From Brachionus koreanus (Eukaryota; Rotifera; Eurotatoria; Ploima; Brachionidae), in NCBI GenBank assembly GCA_016987375.1, contig PJRA01000313.1, forward strand, positions 2,526,246 to 2,590,245: a DNA stretch of 64,000 nt. The letters are read 5' to 3'. The notes under the pieces were generated by a model. The model ran no database searches. It saw only the letters and a list, made by a program, of their open reading frames with translations, and was not told the DNA's origin. The position numbers and the translations under genes are program-made. Below, in pieces: positions 1-17,995 of this stretch (positions within the stretch are counted from its first letter, which is position 1; every line of letters starts with the position of its first letter).

Positions 1-1
1 T

Positions 2-487
2 GTTTTCTTGATACCTTCATACATATTCAGAAATTACACAGAACCCAAATGGACATTTTTAGACGCTCTTTATTATTGTTATATTTCAGCTGCAACAGTT
101 GGCTTTGGAGATTTGGTACCAGGCGAAACTCATGTTGGAAGCGGAAGGGGTAATTATAGATTTATAATTACCTTATATTTAATAATAGCCGTCATTTCGA
201 ACATGCTTTTTTTAAATATGCTGTTACAATTGCCTCTTATGGCTAAAATTCATGGATCATGGCTCAAATTAAAAAGAAAAAAGCTGTTTAGATTTGGACC
301 GAATACTGCTGAATATTTAGAAAATGAACCCAATAATTTTGACTCAGATTCAAGCTCAAATTTTCCTAACGAAATCGACAGTAGTGGTAAATATTCATGT
401 GAGATTGCTGTTGAAAGTAAGCATAGCATAAATAGAAATGCACAAAGTCGTACAGGTTTTTTTATACCAAAAACAAAAATTGTCTAA
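2..487 (+). CDS. Two-pore-domain potassium channel, C-terminal part (gene runs off the left edge)
   Basis: This is the last part of a K2P (TWIK/TREK-type) potassium channel, which sets the resting K+ leak across the plasma membrane. The frame is open from base 2, so the true start lies outside the window; the leucine codon at position 8 is not a start. Visible in order: the second pore helix and selectivity filter (AATVGFGDLVPG, about bases 90-125), the final transmembrane helix (ITLYLIIAVISNMLFLNMLL), then a cytoplasmic tail with a basic stretch and a Ser/Asn/Glu-rich low-complexity segment. The stop is at 485-487. GFGD with this spacing is typical of the second pore loop of K2P channels. 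The subfamily cannot be assigned from this fragment. Confidence 0.85.
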   Translation, partial: VFLIPSYIFRNYTEPKWTFLDALYYCYISAATVGFGDLVPGETHVGSGRGNYRFIITLYLIIAVISNMLFLNMLLQLPLMAKIHGSWLKLKRKKLFRFGPNTAEYLENEPNNFDSDSSSNFPNEIDSSGKYSCEIAVESKHSINRNAQSRTGFFIPKTKIV

Positions 488-1849
488 TCTCTCTAAATTT
501 ATTTTAAATTTAGCTTAATTTTGCCATTGTCGATTCGCTATAAAGCATTTGATTTAAATTTTTATAAAATAAATTTTTTTTTTATTTTATCTTATTTTTT
601 TCAGAATGATAGGAAAAATTTATTGCACTCAAAATTCCATGGCTGCTTATTTGAAGCATTTTAATTAATTTTATCTTAGCTTGTTGGTTTATCTTATAAT
701 TTGTATATATGTTTTTTTTTTTCCATTATCACGATTAACCATAGACTTATTTTTCAAAAAATTAGCTCATGAAAATTAAAATAACATTAATCAACTTAAT
801 AGTAACTAAAAAAATGGTTATATATTTTTGATTCTAGCTCTTTTTCAGTTAAATATTGATGAAAATTTTGTTTATTTTACTTCGATATTATTGGAAAAAG
901 AACTAACCCGTAAAGTAGAAGTTGAAAATTTATAAGATTTTTTTAACAATTTTAGCTCTGAATAATACCAGCCTTCGAAGGAAGAAAGAGAACTTTGATC
1001 AGAATCCCTAGTTTAAATTGACTATTAATGTTCACAAACGCTACCAACTTGACATTTGACATCTTTTTCGATCCTTTGTGTTACCTTATCTTTTTTCTTT
1101 TTATTCCATGAGTTTTCAGCTGTTCCCGCGGTCCTGAGTCCGATTTCAATTTTTTTTCGTACAGGGACTGGGTCTGTCTGAACGTAACTTAACGATATGG
1201 TTTGGATCTGAGAGTTCTTTTCTTTGACTTTGACTGTTTGAAAGTCCCATTTTGGTGAACCCGTATCAAGGCCCGTCCCAATTTAATTTATAAACTTTGA
1301 ATCTAAAAAACAAATTAACTTAATTAAAAATTCAAAACAGCCTAGTGGTTGTAACAAATGAATTGGCAAAAAAATAAAATCTTCAAAAATAATATCTCTT
1401 AAAAGCAACTTGAAATTTAGATATTTAATTGAACAGAGACTGTGAAATATCATAAATAAAATGATTTTACCCGCCATAATGGGTTCGGATACTTGTATGG
1501 GCCCACCAAAAAGAATATTTATTTTTGACCGGACCCGTACCTGTATCTTCAGATTCGGATCTTAAGCGACCCTTTATCCAGGCCTGGACTGTTCATAGAT
1601 CCAGTGAGTAACCTGTCTGTTTCTGAATACATTGGCCCGTCTGACAACATTAAAAATAAGCATATTTTGCAACAAAAATTAATAAATTTTAATATTTTTT
1701 AATTTTTCGCTTCGATTTTTAACTTAAGATTTGTCTGTCAAATTCTTGTGTCTTCATATGATCTTCTGTACTAAATATTTACACCAGATAATTCGCTAAG
1801 TCTAAGTCTTCAAGCTTTTCTGTTAACTCCCATTGTATAACCCTCACAC
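488..1849. other. Non-coding interval with GC-richer repeat-like sequence
   Basis: No gene is supported here. The first 500 bases are AT-rich 3' flank of the channel gene. From about 1100 to 1640 the base composition shifts towards GC and phrases such as GGACCCGT and GGCCCGTC recur, as in decayed mobile DNA. At about 1067-1090 the phrase TTTTTCGATCCTTTGTGTTA closely matches one at about 27768-27792, so both belong to a dispersed repeat family. Confidence 0.5.
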
Positions 1850-2250
1850 TGACAGGTGTTTTCTTCATTACATAATCAATTACTATTAGGAATAGTATCG
1901 AAGAGAGAACGCACACTTGCCTGACTCCTTTGAACCTCTCAGATTGCTTTCCAGAATCACACTACACTCGAATTTCTCGTTCAAGGGTTTTATCAAGTCA
2001 ACTTTTTTCTGTGGCAAGCCATATGAATCAGTGGGATATTCCACTCCAGGCTTTGTTCTATAATGTTCCTAAGTGCAAAGATCTGGTCTTTGAATTCTCT
2101 CCCTAGTCTAAACCCTGCTTGTTCTTCGTGTAACATCCAAGGAGTTCCTGATTCTTTCCAAAATTATGCTGCATAACGCCTTGCTTGCTTTTTAGGGAGC
2201 TTAACTATCAGGCCTTTTGACCAGTCCCCTTGTATGATTTCTTGTCGCCA
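1850..2250 (-). mobile_element. Decayed LINE reverse-transcriptase fragment
   Basis: Read on the minus strand, this stretch gives consecutive phrases of a non-LTR retrotransposon reverse transcriptase in the right order: DWSKGLIVKLPKK (about 2245-2200), then AALCSIILERIRNSLD-like text, then EEQAGFRLGREFKDQIFALR and NIIEQSLEWN (about 2135-2035), then KGVRQVCVLSSILFLIVIDY (about 1935-1868), which corresponds to the usual GVRQGCVLSP motif. Frames shift between phrases, there are stops, and the segment between the first two phrases is shorter than normal. It is a dead relic, most like the RTE/CR1-type elements of invertebrates. Confidence 0.8.
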
Positions 2251-2254
2251 TTTT

Positions 2255-2435
2255 TTGCTGAAGAGATCGTGATTTCCTCATAACATAGTCTATCAAGACT
2301 AGGAAAAGAGTTGAGAGAATACGCGTCGTTGTATTATTCCTTTACTTTGAAGCTTTCAGATTGCCCCTTTTTCAGAATTTTACTACATTCGAATTCTTTG
2401 TAGAAAAGTTTTATCAAGTTGACGAAAATCAAAAA
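2255..2435 (-). mobile_element. Second, more decayed copy of the same LINE segment
   Basis: The bases at about 2270-2420 resemble 1865-1990 at DNA level (CTCATAACATAGTCTATCA against CATTACATAATCAATTA; then TTTGAAGCTTTCAGATTGCC against TTTGAACCTCTCAGATTGCT; both end in TTTTATCAAGT.GAC). On the minus strand this gives a degraded GVRQRxVLSPLLF-like motif with several stops. It looks like a diverged second insertion or a local duplication of the neighbouring relic. Confidence 0.6.
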
Positions 2436-2477
2436 ACACAGAAAAAGTCACAAAAATTTAATTCAATGTTATGACTT

Positions 2478-3122
2478 CCCGAGGGGACAAAAACAGGCAA
2501 AAAACACTGTTTAAACGCTATTTAAACGGCGTTTGGTAGCTGTTTTTTGGGCGTTTTCGCTTTGTTTTTTTGCGTTTAAAACGTGAGCGTTTTTGGACCA
2601 AAAAAACGAGGGAAAAACACTTTATAAACAAAACAAAATATTTCATTTAGAGTGTTTTTAAACCGTTTTGACACGCCAAAAACATTAAAAAACACCTCAA
2701 ACACCCAACAATGCTATTTAAACACTTAAAAAACCACTTAAAAAAATCTGAATAAAAATCTAATGCTCCTATATCGAAAAAAATTTTAAAAAAACAGCCT
2801 AAAACGCTCAAAAAACAAATAGAAAACACCTCAGACACCCAGAAACACTATTTAAACACATAAAAATGTTTAAAAAACACCCTTCTTTACAATATTTTTG
2901 AAAAATATTTTGAACTTTTTTATGTTAAATTTTATTTTAATTTAATTATTTACGACTTAATTTTTCTAATTTCTTATCTTTATACTTTTTTTAAAACAAA
3001 AATAATAAAGCTTTTTTTTCTGGCTGTTTTACGCCCGTTTATCCTCTGTTTTTATTTCGTTTAAACGCTCACGTTTAAACAGCGTTTAAACAGTGTTTTT
3101 TGTCTGTTTTTGTCCCCTCGGG
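2478..3122. mobile_element. 645-bp non-autonomous element with 51-bp terminal inverted repeats (MITE-like)
   Basis: The left end (2478-2528) begins CCCGAGGGGACAAAAACAG and is the reverse complement of the right end (3072-3122) over 51 bases with two mismatches. Copies of a GTTTAAACGTGAGCG-like subterminal motif follow both ends (about 2573-2590 and 3058-3075). The interior has no convincing ORF. It contains an imperfect direct duplication (about 2683-2727 and 2821-2866, both AACACCTCAxACACCCA...CTATTTAAACAC). No clear target-site duplication is visible; the flanks (ATGACTT on the left, TTAACTTA on the right) are only loosely alike. The structure fits a MITE or foldback DNA element. Confidence 0.8.
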
Positions 3123-3681
3123 TTAACTTAAAATTTTTATCAATACCTACTTCATTAGGACCAGTTGAAAGGCTTTCTTTCTAAATCTAGTTACATAAAC
3201 AGACCAGGTCAAGATTAACAGGCAAAAAATTAGAAGCAACTATTTTATTTATATCATATATGGATTTATTAAATGAATAAAAAATAAACTACTTTTATTT
3301 ATTACATTTCTTTATTTTTTTAATATACAATTTAATTTAATGAAAAATATGAAAAATCTATGTGTTGAAATTTACTTCATTTAGAAAAATATTGATTTGA
3401 CTTGACTTAAGACTTGTGACTTATGAACAAGTGTGATAAATTCTTTGCATTTTTTGTTTGTGTTTTTGTTTCTCGTCTCTGAATATTTTCGATCCTGACA
3501 CATGTAACTAGTGTTATTAAGACAAAAAAATTGGCAATGTATATTTGAAAAAAAAATTTCTAGATTCAATCGAAATCCACGTATGTAAGTAAGTAAACGC
3601 ATACAGAAACACATATAAACTATTAAATTCAATCGCTCCAAATTTAAATTTAATCCAATAGAATTTTAACATATATTGAAA

Positions 3682-3731
3682 TGACGTGTGTAGTCAGTGA
3701 ACGACTAAGCAACCAATTAGATGTCGACACG
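3682..3731 (+). promoter_or_regulatory. Unfolded-protein-response motifs upstream of BiP
   Basis: TGACGTG at 3682-3688 matches the core bound by XBP1/ATF6. CCAAT at 3713-3717, followed after exactly nine bases by ACACG (3727-3731), matches the ER stress element CCAAT-N9-CCACG with one mismatch. The decamer TAGTCAGTGA occurs twice (3691-3700 and 3796-3805). These lie 120-240 bases upstream of the BiP start codon, the expected place for stress-response elements of this gene. Confidence 0.6.
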
Positions 3732-3916
3732 CTACAAACTAAGCCAAGTTTAAGCAACTAAATTTTGTACAAAACATCCCTAATATATTTATGCTTAGTC
3801 AGTGACATAGTTCTTCCTATTGACGGATCATAATTAAGCGGTGCTTAAATACCCACAAACTTTCTCTTGATTTTTTATTATTTTATTCTAAAAATTTCTT
3901 CTAATTTAGAGAAATA

Positions 3917-5887
3917 ATGAACAAACTAGGACTATTTCTCCTACTGGTGCTAAGCATCAGTTCTTATTTGAACGCCCAGAAAGACGAGAAAAAAGAAAGT
4001 TATGGAACAGTGATAGGTATCGATCTCGGTACCACATACTCATGTGTTGGTGTAGTCAAGAATGGCCGAGTAGAGATAATCGCCAACGATCAAGGTAACC
4101 GTATAACTCCATCATATGTAGCGTTTACCAGCGATGGCGAACGTTTGATCGGTGATGCGGCCAAAAATCAGCTCACCTCAAACCCAGAGAACACCATTTT
4201 CGATGCCAAACGTCTAATTGGTCGCGAGTTCAAAGACTCGTCTGTCCAAGGCGACATGAAATACTGGCCATTTAAAGTAGTGGACAAAAACAACAAGCCA
4301 CACATCAAAGTTAAGTCAGCCGATGAGGAAAAACTGTTCGCTGCTGAAGAAGTATCTGCCATGGTCTTGGGAAAAATGAAAGAAATTGCCGAGGCTTATT
4401 TGGGCAAAAAAGTTACTCATGCAGTTGTCACTGTACCAGCTTATTTCAACGATGCTCAACGTCAAGCAACCAAAGACGCTGGAACAATTGCTGGCATGAC
4501 TGTCATGAGAATAATCAACGAACCAACCGCTGCCGCTATTGCCTACGGCTTGGACAAAAAAGAAGGCGAAAAGAACATATTGGTATTTGATTTGGGTGGT
4601 GGTACTTTTGACGTATCCCTATTGACTATTGACAATGGTGTATTTGAAGTAGTTGCTACTAATGGTGACACTCATTTGGGTGGCGAGGACTTTGACAATC
4701 GTGTTATGGAACATTTCATTAAATTGTTTAAAAAGAAAACTGGTAAAGACATTAGAAAAGATAATAGAGCTGTGCAAAAGTTGCGTCGTGAAGTTGAAAA
4801 AGCCAAACGTACTTTGTCCACTCAATTCGATACACGAATTGAAATCGAATCATTTTTTGATGGCGAAGACTTTTCTGAAACATTTACCCGAGCTCGTTTT
4901 GAAGAGTTGAACATGGACTTGTTCCGTAACACACTCAAGCCTGTGCAAAAAGTACTAGAAGATGCTGGACTTAAAAAAACTGAAATTGATGAAATAGTTC
5001 TTGTTGGTGGTTCAACTAGAATTCCAAAAATTCAACAATTAGTCAAGGAGTATTTTGATGGCAAAGAGCCGAGTAGAGGCATTAATCCAGATGAAGCTGT
5101 GGCCTATGGCGCTGCTGTTCAAGGCGGTGTGTTGTCAGGCGAAGATGTCGGAGGAGAAGTTGTACTACTTGACGTTAATCCATTAACTATGGGCATTGAG
5201 ACAGTCGGAGGAATGATGACAAAATTGATTGCAAGAAACACTGTCATACCAACCAAAAAATCACAAGTTTTCTCAACTGCTGCCGATAACCAGCCAACTG
5301 TGACCATTCAAGTGTTCGAAGGTGAACGTCCAATGACCAAAGACAACCATTTGTTGGGCAAATTTGATTTGACTGGTATACCACCAGCTCCAAGAGGAGT
5401 ACCTCAAATCGAGGTTACTTTTGAGATCGATGTAAATGGTATTTTGAAAGTAACTGCTGAAGACAAAGGCACTGGCAACAAGAACAACATTGTTATTAAC
5501 AATAATCAGAATAGATTGTCACCAGAAGAAATCGAGAGAATGATTAAAGATGCAGAGAAATTTGCTGACGAAGACAAAAAAGTGAAGGAAAAAGTTGAGG
5601 CCAAGAACGAGCTCGAGTCCTATGCCTACTCTTTGAAGAATCAGATAAGTGACAAGGAAAAATTGGGCGGAAAATTGTCAGATGAAGAAAAAGAGACCAT
5701 TCAGAATGCTGTCGAGGAGAGAATCAAATGGCTCGAATCGAATCCAAATGCTGAAGTAGAAGAATACAAGGAACAAAAGAAAGAATTAGAGGAAATTGTT
5801 AATCCGATCATGACCAAGTTTTATCAACAAACCGGTGGTGAAAATGCCGGTCCAAGCGGTGAGCCAGAAGATAAGGATGAATTGTAA
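3917..5887 (+). CDS. HSPA5: Endoplasmic reticulum chaperone BiP (HSP70 family, GRP78)
   Basis: BiP is the ATP-driven HSP70 of the ER lumen; it folds secretory proteins and holds the unfolded-protein-response sensors inactive. The 656-residue single-exon protein has a signal peptide (about residues 1-20), the nucleotide-binding domain with [25 protein letters not shown] and [15 protein letters not shown], a hydrophobic linker, the substrate-binding domain with [12 protein letters not shown], a helical lid, and a C-terminal DKDEL that retains it in the ER. Length matches animal BiP (about 655). Codons are noticeably richer in G and C than in most of the window, as expected for a highly expressed gene. 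A CTAATTTAG acceptor-like sequence lies seven bases before the ATG. Stress motifs are present upstream. Identity is secure. Confidence 0.97.
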   Translation: MNKLGLFLLLVLSISSYLNAQKDEKKESYGTVIGIDLGTTYSCVGVVKNGRVEIIANDQGNRITPSYVAFTSDGERLIGDAAKNQLTSNPENTIFDAKRLIGREFKDSSVQGDMKYWPFKVVDKNNKPHIKVKSADEEKLFAAEEVSAMVLGKMKEIAEAYLGKKVTHAVVTVPAYFNDAQRQATKDAGTIAGMTVMRIINEPTAAAIAYGLDKKEGEKNILVFDLGGGTFDVSLLTIDNGVFEVVATNGDTHLGGEDFDNRVMEHFIKLFKKKTGKDIRKDNRAVQKLRREVEKAKRTLSTQFDTRIEIESFFDGEDFSETFTRARFEELNMDLFRNTLKPVQKVLEDAGLKKTEIDEIVLVGGSTRIPKIQQLVKEYFDGKEPSRGINPDEAVAYGAAVQGGVLSGEDVGGEVVLLDVNPLTMGIETVGGMMTKLIARNTVIPTKKSQVFSTAADNQPTVTIQVFEGERPMTKDNHLLGKFDLTGIPPAPRGVPQIEVTFEIDVNGILKVTAEDKGTGNKNNIVINNNQNRLSPEEIERMIKDAEKFADEDKKVKEKVEAKNELESYAYSLKNQISDKEKLGGKLSDEEKETIQNAVEERIKWLESNPNAEVEEYKEQKKELEEIVNPIMTKFYQQTGGENAGPSGEPEDKDEL

Positions 5888-6650
5888 ACCCAATCAAACT
5901 CAATTATTTTCTTTTCTTTTTTTTTGTTCATGTACTGTCTGTTTGTTACATTAAAAACAAAGATTTTAACTTTTAGTTGAAATCAATTTAGATGATTTCA
6001 AATATTTATTTCTATAATTACAAATTTTGTTTAAACGACTCGTTTTTAAAATTTTGTTTTCATTGTTTTTAATTTAAAATCGTCAAATAAAATTTAGATT
6101 GACAATTTTTTTTCCTTTAAAAACATAAAAACATTTTTTTTCCTTTATATAACAAGTATTATAGTTTATTTAGGTAATACAGTTAGAAAATTAACTTAAA
6201 AGATACAAAATAGTTTTTGTTTTGTTCACTATTTATTTGTAGTTGTTGAATCATCAAGGATACTGCATAAACTCAAACTTTGATGAAAAAATACTTACAT
6301 AACGCCATTGAAATCAAAAGTATGTGATTTTAAAATAATCTCTTTTAAATAGTTCAAGTTTATTCATAAAAAAAACATATAAACTGACCTTCTTATATTT
6401 TTATTTTAATCTACAAATTATTCATTTTATAATTTTTTTCTTTTTTCTGTGATTTTTTTCATGGCCCAAGAATTTTATGAAAAAAAAAATTTGTCAATAA
6501 TAATGAAATATATATTTTTATTGTTATTTCAGTGTGTTATGTATTTATTTTGTTCATGTTTTTGTTCATGTTTGTACATAACTTTATTCAAGTCTGTTTG
6601 TTTTGAGTATTATTTCTAAACTATTTGTGCTCTCTTATAGTCTTTTTTAA
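5888..6650. other. BiP 3' flank, non-coding
   Basis: AT-rich sequence with several AATAAA-type polyadenylation signals (for example near 6086-6091) and long T and A runs. No gene is seen. Confidence 0.5.
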
Positions 6651-7015
6651 ACAGTCCATCCACTTTATTTCTAGTCTTCTTCTTTAACGCTTTCCAGTTT
6701 CAATATCATCGAAAATGACTATCTTTGGCACCAACTGTTCACCATTAGTCTCACGTGACCGACCCATCTTAGTCTTATCATTCTGATGCTTTCTCTAATC
6801 TACTGCCGTTTTTGTTCAGTTATTTACAGTAAACATCTCATGTGAAAAACACTGATTTTTTGGTAATCATTTTCATTACATGTCCATGTCTCAGCACCAT
6901 AGAGAGTTGCTGTCAATACAATGGCAAAATAGATCTTCCTCTTAGTTCTAAAACTTATTTCTAGTCGGGCCAAAATTGAATTTAGGTACTGGAATCTGTA
7001 TGACCTCAGCCACAA
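6650..7015 (-). mobile_element. LINE relic: C-terminal tail of reverse-transcriptase ORF
   Basis: On the minus strand, 7015-6824 stays open and includes RTKRKIYFAIVLTATLYGAE followed by TWTCNENDYQKISVFHMRCL. The form xLLYGAETWTL...F..R.LR is the hallmark of the region after the reverse-transcriptase domain in RTE-like LINEs. Further along, at about 6800-6745, another frame reads IRLRWVGHVRLM, the usual RRLRWLGHVxRM closing motif. Frameshifts and stops show that it is dead. It may come from the same family as the relic at 1850-2250. Confidence 0.75.
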
Positions 7016-13493
<6,478 letters not shown>

Positions 13494-14379
13494 ACCGCAA
13501 TCAACGAACATGAACAAATTTTAAAAATCCGAGTTTCTTTATTTTTAAACAAAATGATTTCATTAAAAAATTTTTTTTTATTTATTAAATTAGCTGAATT
13601 AAATATGCGTTAAATTTTCGAAATAAAAGTTAATTGTACCATAATTAATCCAGAAACGAAGCGGACTCCGTTATTCCAGCCATTTAGCAAACATCATTGG
13701 TGCTTGAAATAATCAAATTTAATTTGATAATATTTGTTATTGTAATCGTTCTTGATTTAGAATAAAATTAAATTAGGAAAATTTATTACTAATCTCATTG
13801 TCTCTTTAGATAGACATCATTATCTTGAAAATTTTAGTTTGAAAAATGAGTTTTCCTCTAAATCAAAGAATGAATATAAGTTTTTTTTTTTCTTTTGTTC
13901 TTCTTAATCAGTTGTTTATATAAATATCAAGAATATTTATCAAAAATTCTTCTATATATTATTTTTTTGTAAATTGATCAAGTTTGAGAAAATATTTTAA
14001 ATATTTCTGTAATTTTTAAATATTTTGAAATAAATTAATGAATGAAAATTATTAAACAATCTTATTAATTTTCTTTTTTTTTTTTGTTAATTTTCAATTT
14101 ACTTAAATATTTATTTCAGTTAAATTTAGTTTTAAATAAATATAAATGGCACAGTTAGTGACATACACCGTTTTTTACAGTACGTTGATTGTGAATTGTT
14201 TTATTTATGTATATTTTTTTTAAATTTAATAAAATGATTAAACGAATAAGAAAAAAAAACTTAAAAAAAAATCATTAAAAAAAAGGTCTTAAGCGGAATC
14301 TATTTTGATGGTGTTTTTTGTTGTTTTACATCTTCTCATAGCCATTTTGTTTTGTTTATCGATAATTTTGTTCATTTAA
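13494..14379. other. Non-coding AT-rich interval
   Basis: ARF6 3' flank. No gene, RNA or clear repeat recognised. Confidence 0.4.
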
Positions 14380-15990
14380 GAACTTTATCTTCTGTAGATG
14401 GCCTAGTTAATATGTAGAGTTCTTGTTTGTCAAAGTCATCTTATCTCAGAGTTCGTTAGCATTTTTGTACTATGGTGTTTAAACCCGAATAGAGATTTAG
14501 AGCAGTAAAAATTTTTACCGCATTCACTCGTTCGATATTGCAGCCTCACAATCGGAAACACAACTTTGGCGCAGACTAAAAACACCATCTCGCCCATGTT
14601 AAAACATTCTTAACTTACAACCCATTCGTCAAAGTTGTGTTTCGAGTTTTGGATCGCGTTTTAAGTAAAGTTTTTTAATTTAATGCAGCATTAGAGAGTT
14701 TCTGTCAAAATTAACTAATATGATAAATAATTATAAGGCCAGCCAGCAATTTAGAAGCTCTTCTGAGACACATTGATTCGATACACTCGTTTGCATCTTG
14801 GATGTTAAAAAATTTCTTATTTTTAATAACAATCATTTTTATCATTCTGTTCTGGACGCTTTTAATATGCGCTTTAGTTTCGCAAGACCTGACATCAAAA
14901 TTGAACTGTTATAATCAAGGTGACTAATATATATATACTTTTGAAGAAAGTCACTAGAATTTCAGATTTGAGGTCATGTTGTTTGAGCTGTTTGATGAGA
15001 AACGAGACACTGTTCTTGTTTTTTATGATTCTTTTCCACTGTTGACTCCACTAGAGCTTGTTATTAATTTCGAACCCTTATAATTTAGGAATGGTAAAAG
15101 CTAAATCAAAAATTTCTTTTTTATTTAATCCTAATTTTATTAACTGTTAAAAATTATTTTTCGTAAAGAGACAACACACCGTTGTCAGCTATAGATCTCA
15201 ATTTTGTCTCAAACATCCAACATCAGTGATTGTAAAAAGTTTGAATTAATTTTTTTAAGCATTACTCAAAACTTCGAATCAATTGTTGTTCTGTAATTTC
15301 TTGCCAACCTCCTTCAAAGATATTTTGTGCAAAGATACCCCAAAAGCGCTATATTGTGCTTTCAAGTTTTCGCTGACTTTACACCTTTTCTATTGTTTGC
15401 CAATTTTTTGATTTTGTAAGTTTTTCTATACTCCATGATGTTGGACGACCATAATTTTTGTTTATTTGTAGACTTTGGCCTTTCTTCCTCTCTTGATTGA
15501 TTTGGTTATATGTCGTCTTTCTGCAAATGCATTCCTGGATGAAGTGATCAGCTTTTGAAAGTCACCCTTTTTCAAAAGCGAGTTTTTCAGCACCAGTTAA
15601 CAATTTTTCCAAACAAAAACTTTCTAATAATTATTTCCTTTTCACAAAATTTATTGACCATTGTTACAAATTGAAAAATTTTTAAAGTAAGCTTTGTTAC
15701 TGATTATTCAACACCCGTTAGAGGTAGGAATCGGCTGCTTCTAAGATTTCACCTTTCAGGAAAAGCTTAATTGGTTTGTCACAGTCTGTGTCGGGAGTGA
15801 AGACAATTTTAAATTTCTTGGTGTTTAATTTCATCTTGTTTTCTGTACACCACTTATCTACTCCACTAATAATTTTTTGTAGTAGATTACTTTTGGCTTT
15901 ACCAATTAAATAACCTAAGATGTAATCGGCATATTTTTTGATTTTAGCGCTCGATGGTTTAGATAATTGTTGACGTCAGAAATGAAAGTA
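14380..15990 (-). mobile_element. Decayed LINE (Jockey/CR1-like) with possible inserted transposase scrap
   Basis: On the minus strand at about 15990-15700 frames read YADYILGYLIGKAKSNLLQ and then IISGVDKWCTENKMKLNTKK, matching the region around and after the YADD catalytic box of LINE reverse transcriptases (LQ..I..V..WC.EN.MKLN..K). The second catalytic Asp is replaced. At about 14940-14700 other frames give SHLDYNSSIL and RILKASRTEMIKMIV, like the C-terminal SHLDYCSxxW...LQ.RA.R.I segment. Many stops and frameshifts are present. The two ends are in the right order, so one element probably covers the interval, perhaps interrupted by the fragment at 15170-15560. Confidence 0.6.
15170..15560 (-). 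mobile_element. Possible Tc1/mariner-like transposase fragment
   Basis: A minus-strand frame near 15355-15250 reads FWGIFAQNIFEGGWQEITEQ, which resembles the NLWGILARxVYxxGRQF segment following the last catalytic Asp of Tc1/mariner transposases. The DDE residues themselves cannot be identified, and stops are present. The similarity is short, so the call is tentative. Confidence 0.35.
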
Positions 15991-16157
15991 TTTACAAAGT
16001 TGAACCTAGAAAGCTCAAAAGAACGCTATTTTTTGTATTACTTTGTTATTTATATCAATTTATTTTTAAGAAAAAAAGAATAAATATTTATTGATAAATG
16101 AATAAAAATTATTTTTTAATTTGTAAAAATAAAAGAAAATTAAAAAAGTTAAGATTG

Positions 16158-17690
16158 TTAAAAATTTGTTTCGAATGTTTGACAAAATCCAACGTTTTCT
16201 TCGCCTAAATTTTTCGACCCATGAAAAATGCTTTCGACTGTATTTTTCGTACTACTTGGTTGATTTTGGCCGACTTTTTTTTTCGCTATCGGACTTGTCT
16301 TTTTAACTAGAGGTATTTCCTCATTTTCTGAGTCATAAGCTTTAATTGATTCATTTGTCATTGACCAACGATTAACAAAATTAGAGTTTGCTCTATTTGT
16401 CATTGAAATTTGGCTGTCAAAACTAGTGTCTTTAATTTCTTCATATTTACTACTAGATACAACTTTTTCTTTTGGTACTGGCAAAGATTGTTTCGAATTA
16501 TTATTGTTTGAATTTGAATTTGTGTCAAGCGAATTCTTTCGGGAATTGAATACATTTTTTATTTGAGTTTTTAGCTTAGAAGACTTTGGAAGGTCGCCTT
16601 CATTCGAACTACTAGGCTCTACAAAATTCATTTTTTCTATATTGATATAAGAACATTGTGGTTGATGGTAGTTAGTCAATAAAGCAGGATTCGATTTGGC
16701 CAATTTATCCGCTTTGATCTCTTGAGTTTGAATTATTTTGAATTTTTTGTTTAGATCACATTCTCCGTCTTCATCCAAGTCAAGTTTGTGTTGCAATATT
16801 TTGTCTTTAAGCAGAGGTTTTTTTAAAGCTAAACTAAGTTAATGAAAAAATATTTCAAATCAAATTAAAAATTGTTATAAAATGATAAAAATTTAAAACG
16901 AACCTTTCTATTAAACTATTGATTAGTCTGTTCATCTTTCTTAATTTCTCATTGTCGAATTTCTTTAAATTTAAAAATTAGTTAAAAAAGCCACAATCAA
17001 AATTTTTGTGCCAACCATCGGATCCATCATGGCCCACACAAAAAATTTATTAAATTCTTGAAGTGAATTTTTATCAAGAACAAAATCATCATTTAAATTG
17101 ATCAAATGTTCAATAAAATCTTCAAATTTTGTTGCAAGTTGTCTTCTATATCCACATTCAAACAAAGCATTTTCTTTGAAAATAAATTATTTAAATTATT
17201 TCTATTTTATAAATTATTTCTTGATACCAAGATTCTTGGAAACCTCAAAGGCTTTCATGCGAATAACAAATGTTTTGGCCTCTATTCATAAATAATTAGC
17301 TGCTGGAGATTATTTTCTATTAGATTTACTGTTGTCAGGTAAGTTTTGATACGGGGTGGTTAAAAGAGTTTCCGGTTCATGGTATTCATGAGACTTTTTA
17401 TGCTTTTTTTGTATTGCATCGTTCAATTCCTGAAAAAAAAGAAGATTTACAAACTAATTGATTAGTAACTAGAAAAAAACCTTTGGAATTGATTTACAGG
17501 TAAAAAAATGAGGATCACGTACATTTCGCAACTTGAGTCTTCTAATGTTTCGTTGCAAAAATATAAAAATAATAATGACAATCTTAATAGAAATAGATAA
17601 AAATGAATATTTAAAATAAAATTGAATTACCAATAAACTAAAAAACAATATTGTCACTATGTCAATAATTTTTATAGGTAAATTCATCAT
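16158..17690 (-). CDS. C1orf43/NICE-3-like membrane protein, six exons
   Basis: Exons on the minus strand: 17690-17481, 17429-17330, 17281-17228, 17173-17016, 16962-16904 and 16833-16158. Phases join into 418 residues. The protein opens with hydrophobic segments (about residues 9-50) and then IRRLKLRNVRDPHF and KSIPKELNDAIQKK. This follows the pattern of human C1orf43 (single membrane span, basic stretch, GPHxPVGHxAPKDLKEEI, then YLYRMKALDAI); here VIRMKAFEVSKNL fills the last position. C1orf43 is linked to Golgi/mitochondria and phagocytosis in mammals, but its mechanism is unknown. The last 210 residues are Ser/Asn/Lys-rich and longer than in vertebrates. The ATG directly follows a TTTAG acceptor-like site. 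Family assignment is moderate; the exon structure is stronger. Confidence 0.6.
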
Positions 17691-17995
17691 CTAAATCAAT
17701 TTGGCTTTCTTCGTTATTGATGAAATTGATGAAACATTGAATAGTAAATTTGTAATTTTATTCAATTAGCATAAATCAAATTAAATAATTTTAAATGATT
17801 TATGAAAATTTATTTAAAAAAATCCAAAATTAAAATTTAATATTTTTTGTTCAAATAAAACCTAACAAAATTTTATACTTAGTTAGTAAAGTAAGACTTG
17901 GAAATCAAAAAAAAAATTGAATTAACAAATAATAACTAAATAAATGAGCTAAGAAAAAATTTAAATTTTTAAAAATAAATAAAAAAAAAAAACTT
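17691..17995. other. Short AT-rich spacer
   Basis: The spacer lies upstream of the six-exon minus-strand gene and downstream of the tRNA. The A-run at 17980-17992 reads as a T-run on the minus strand just after the tRNA and would terminate RNA polymerase III. Confidence 0.5.
17980..17993 (-). terminator. RNA polymerase III terminator for tRNA-Glu
   Basis: A run of about twelve T residues on the minus strand starts within five bases of the tRNA discriminator base, the usual Pol III stop. Confidence 0.7.

Noticed and set aside
3381..3641. 86-codon open frame antisense upstream of BiP
   Set aside because: Low-complexity AT-rich translation, no family resemblance, and it lies in the promoter-side region of BiP.
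4168..5307. Several antisense and shifted open frames inside BiP
   Set aside because: They mirror the GC-richer codons of BiP; none resembles a protein.
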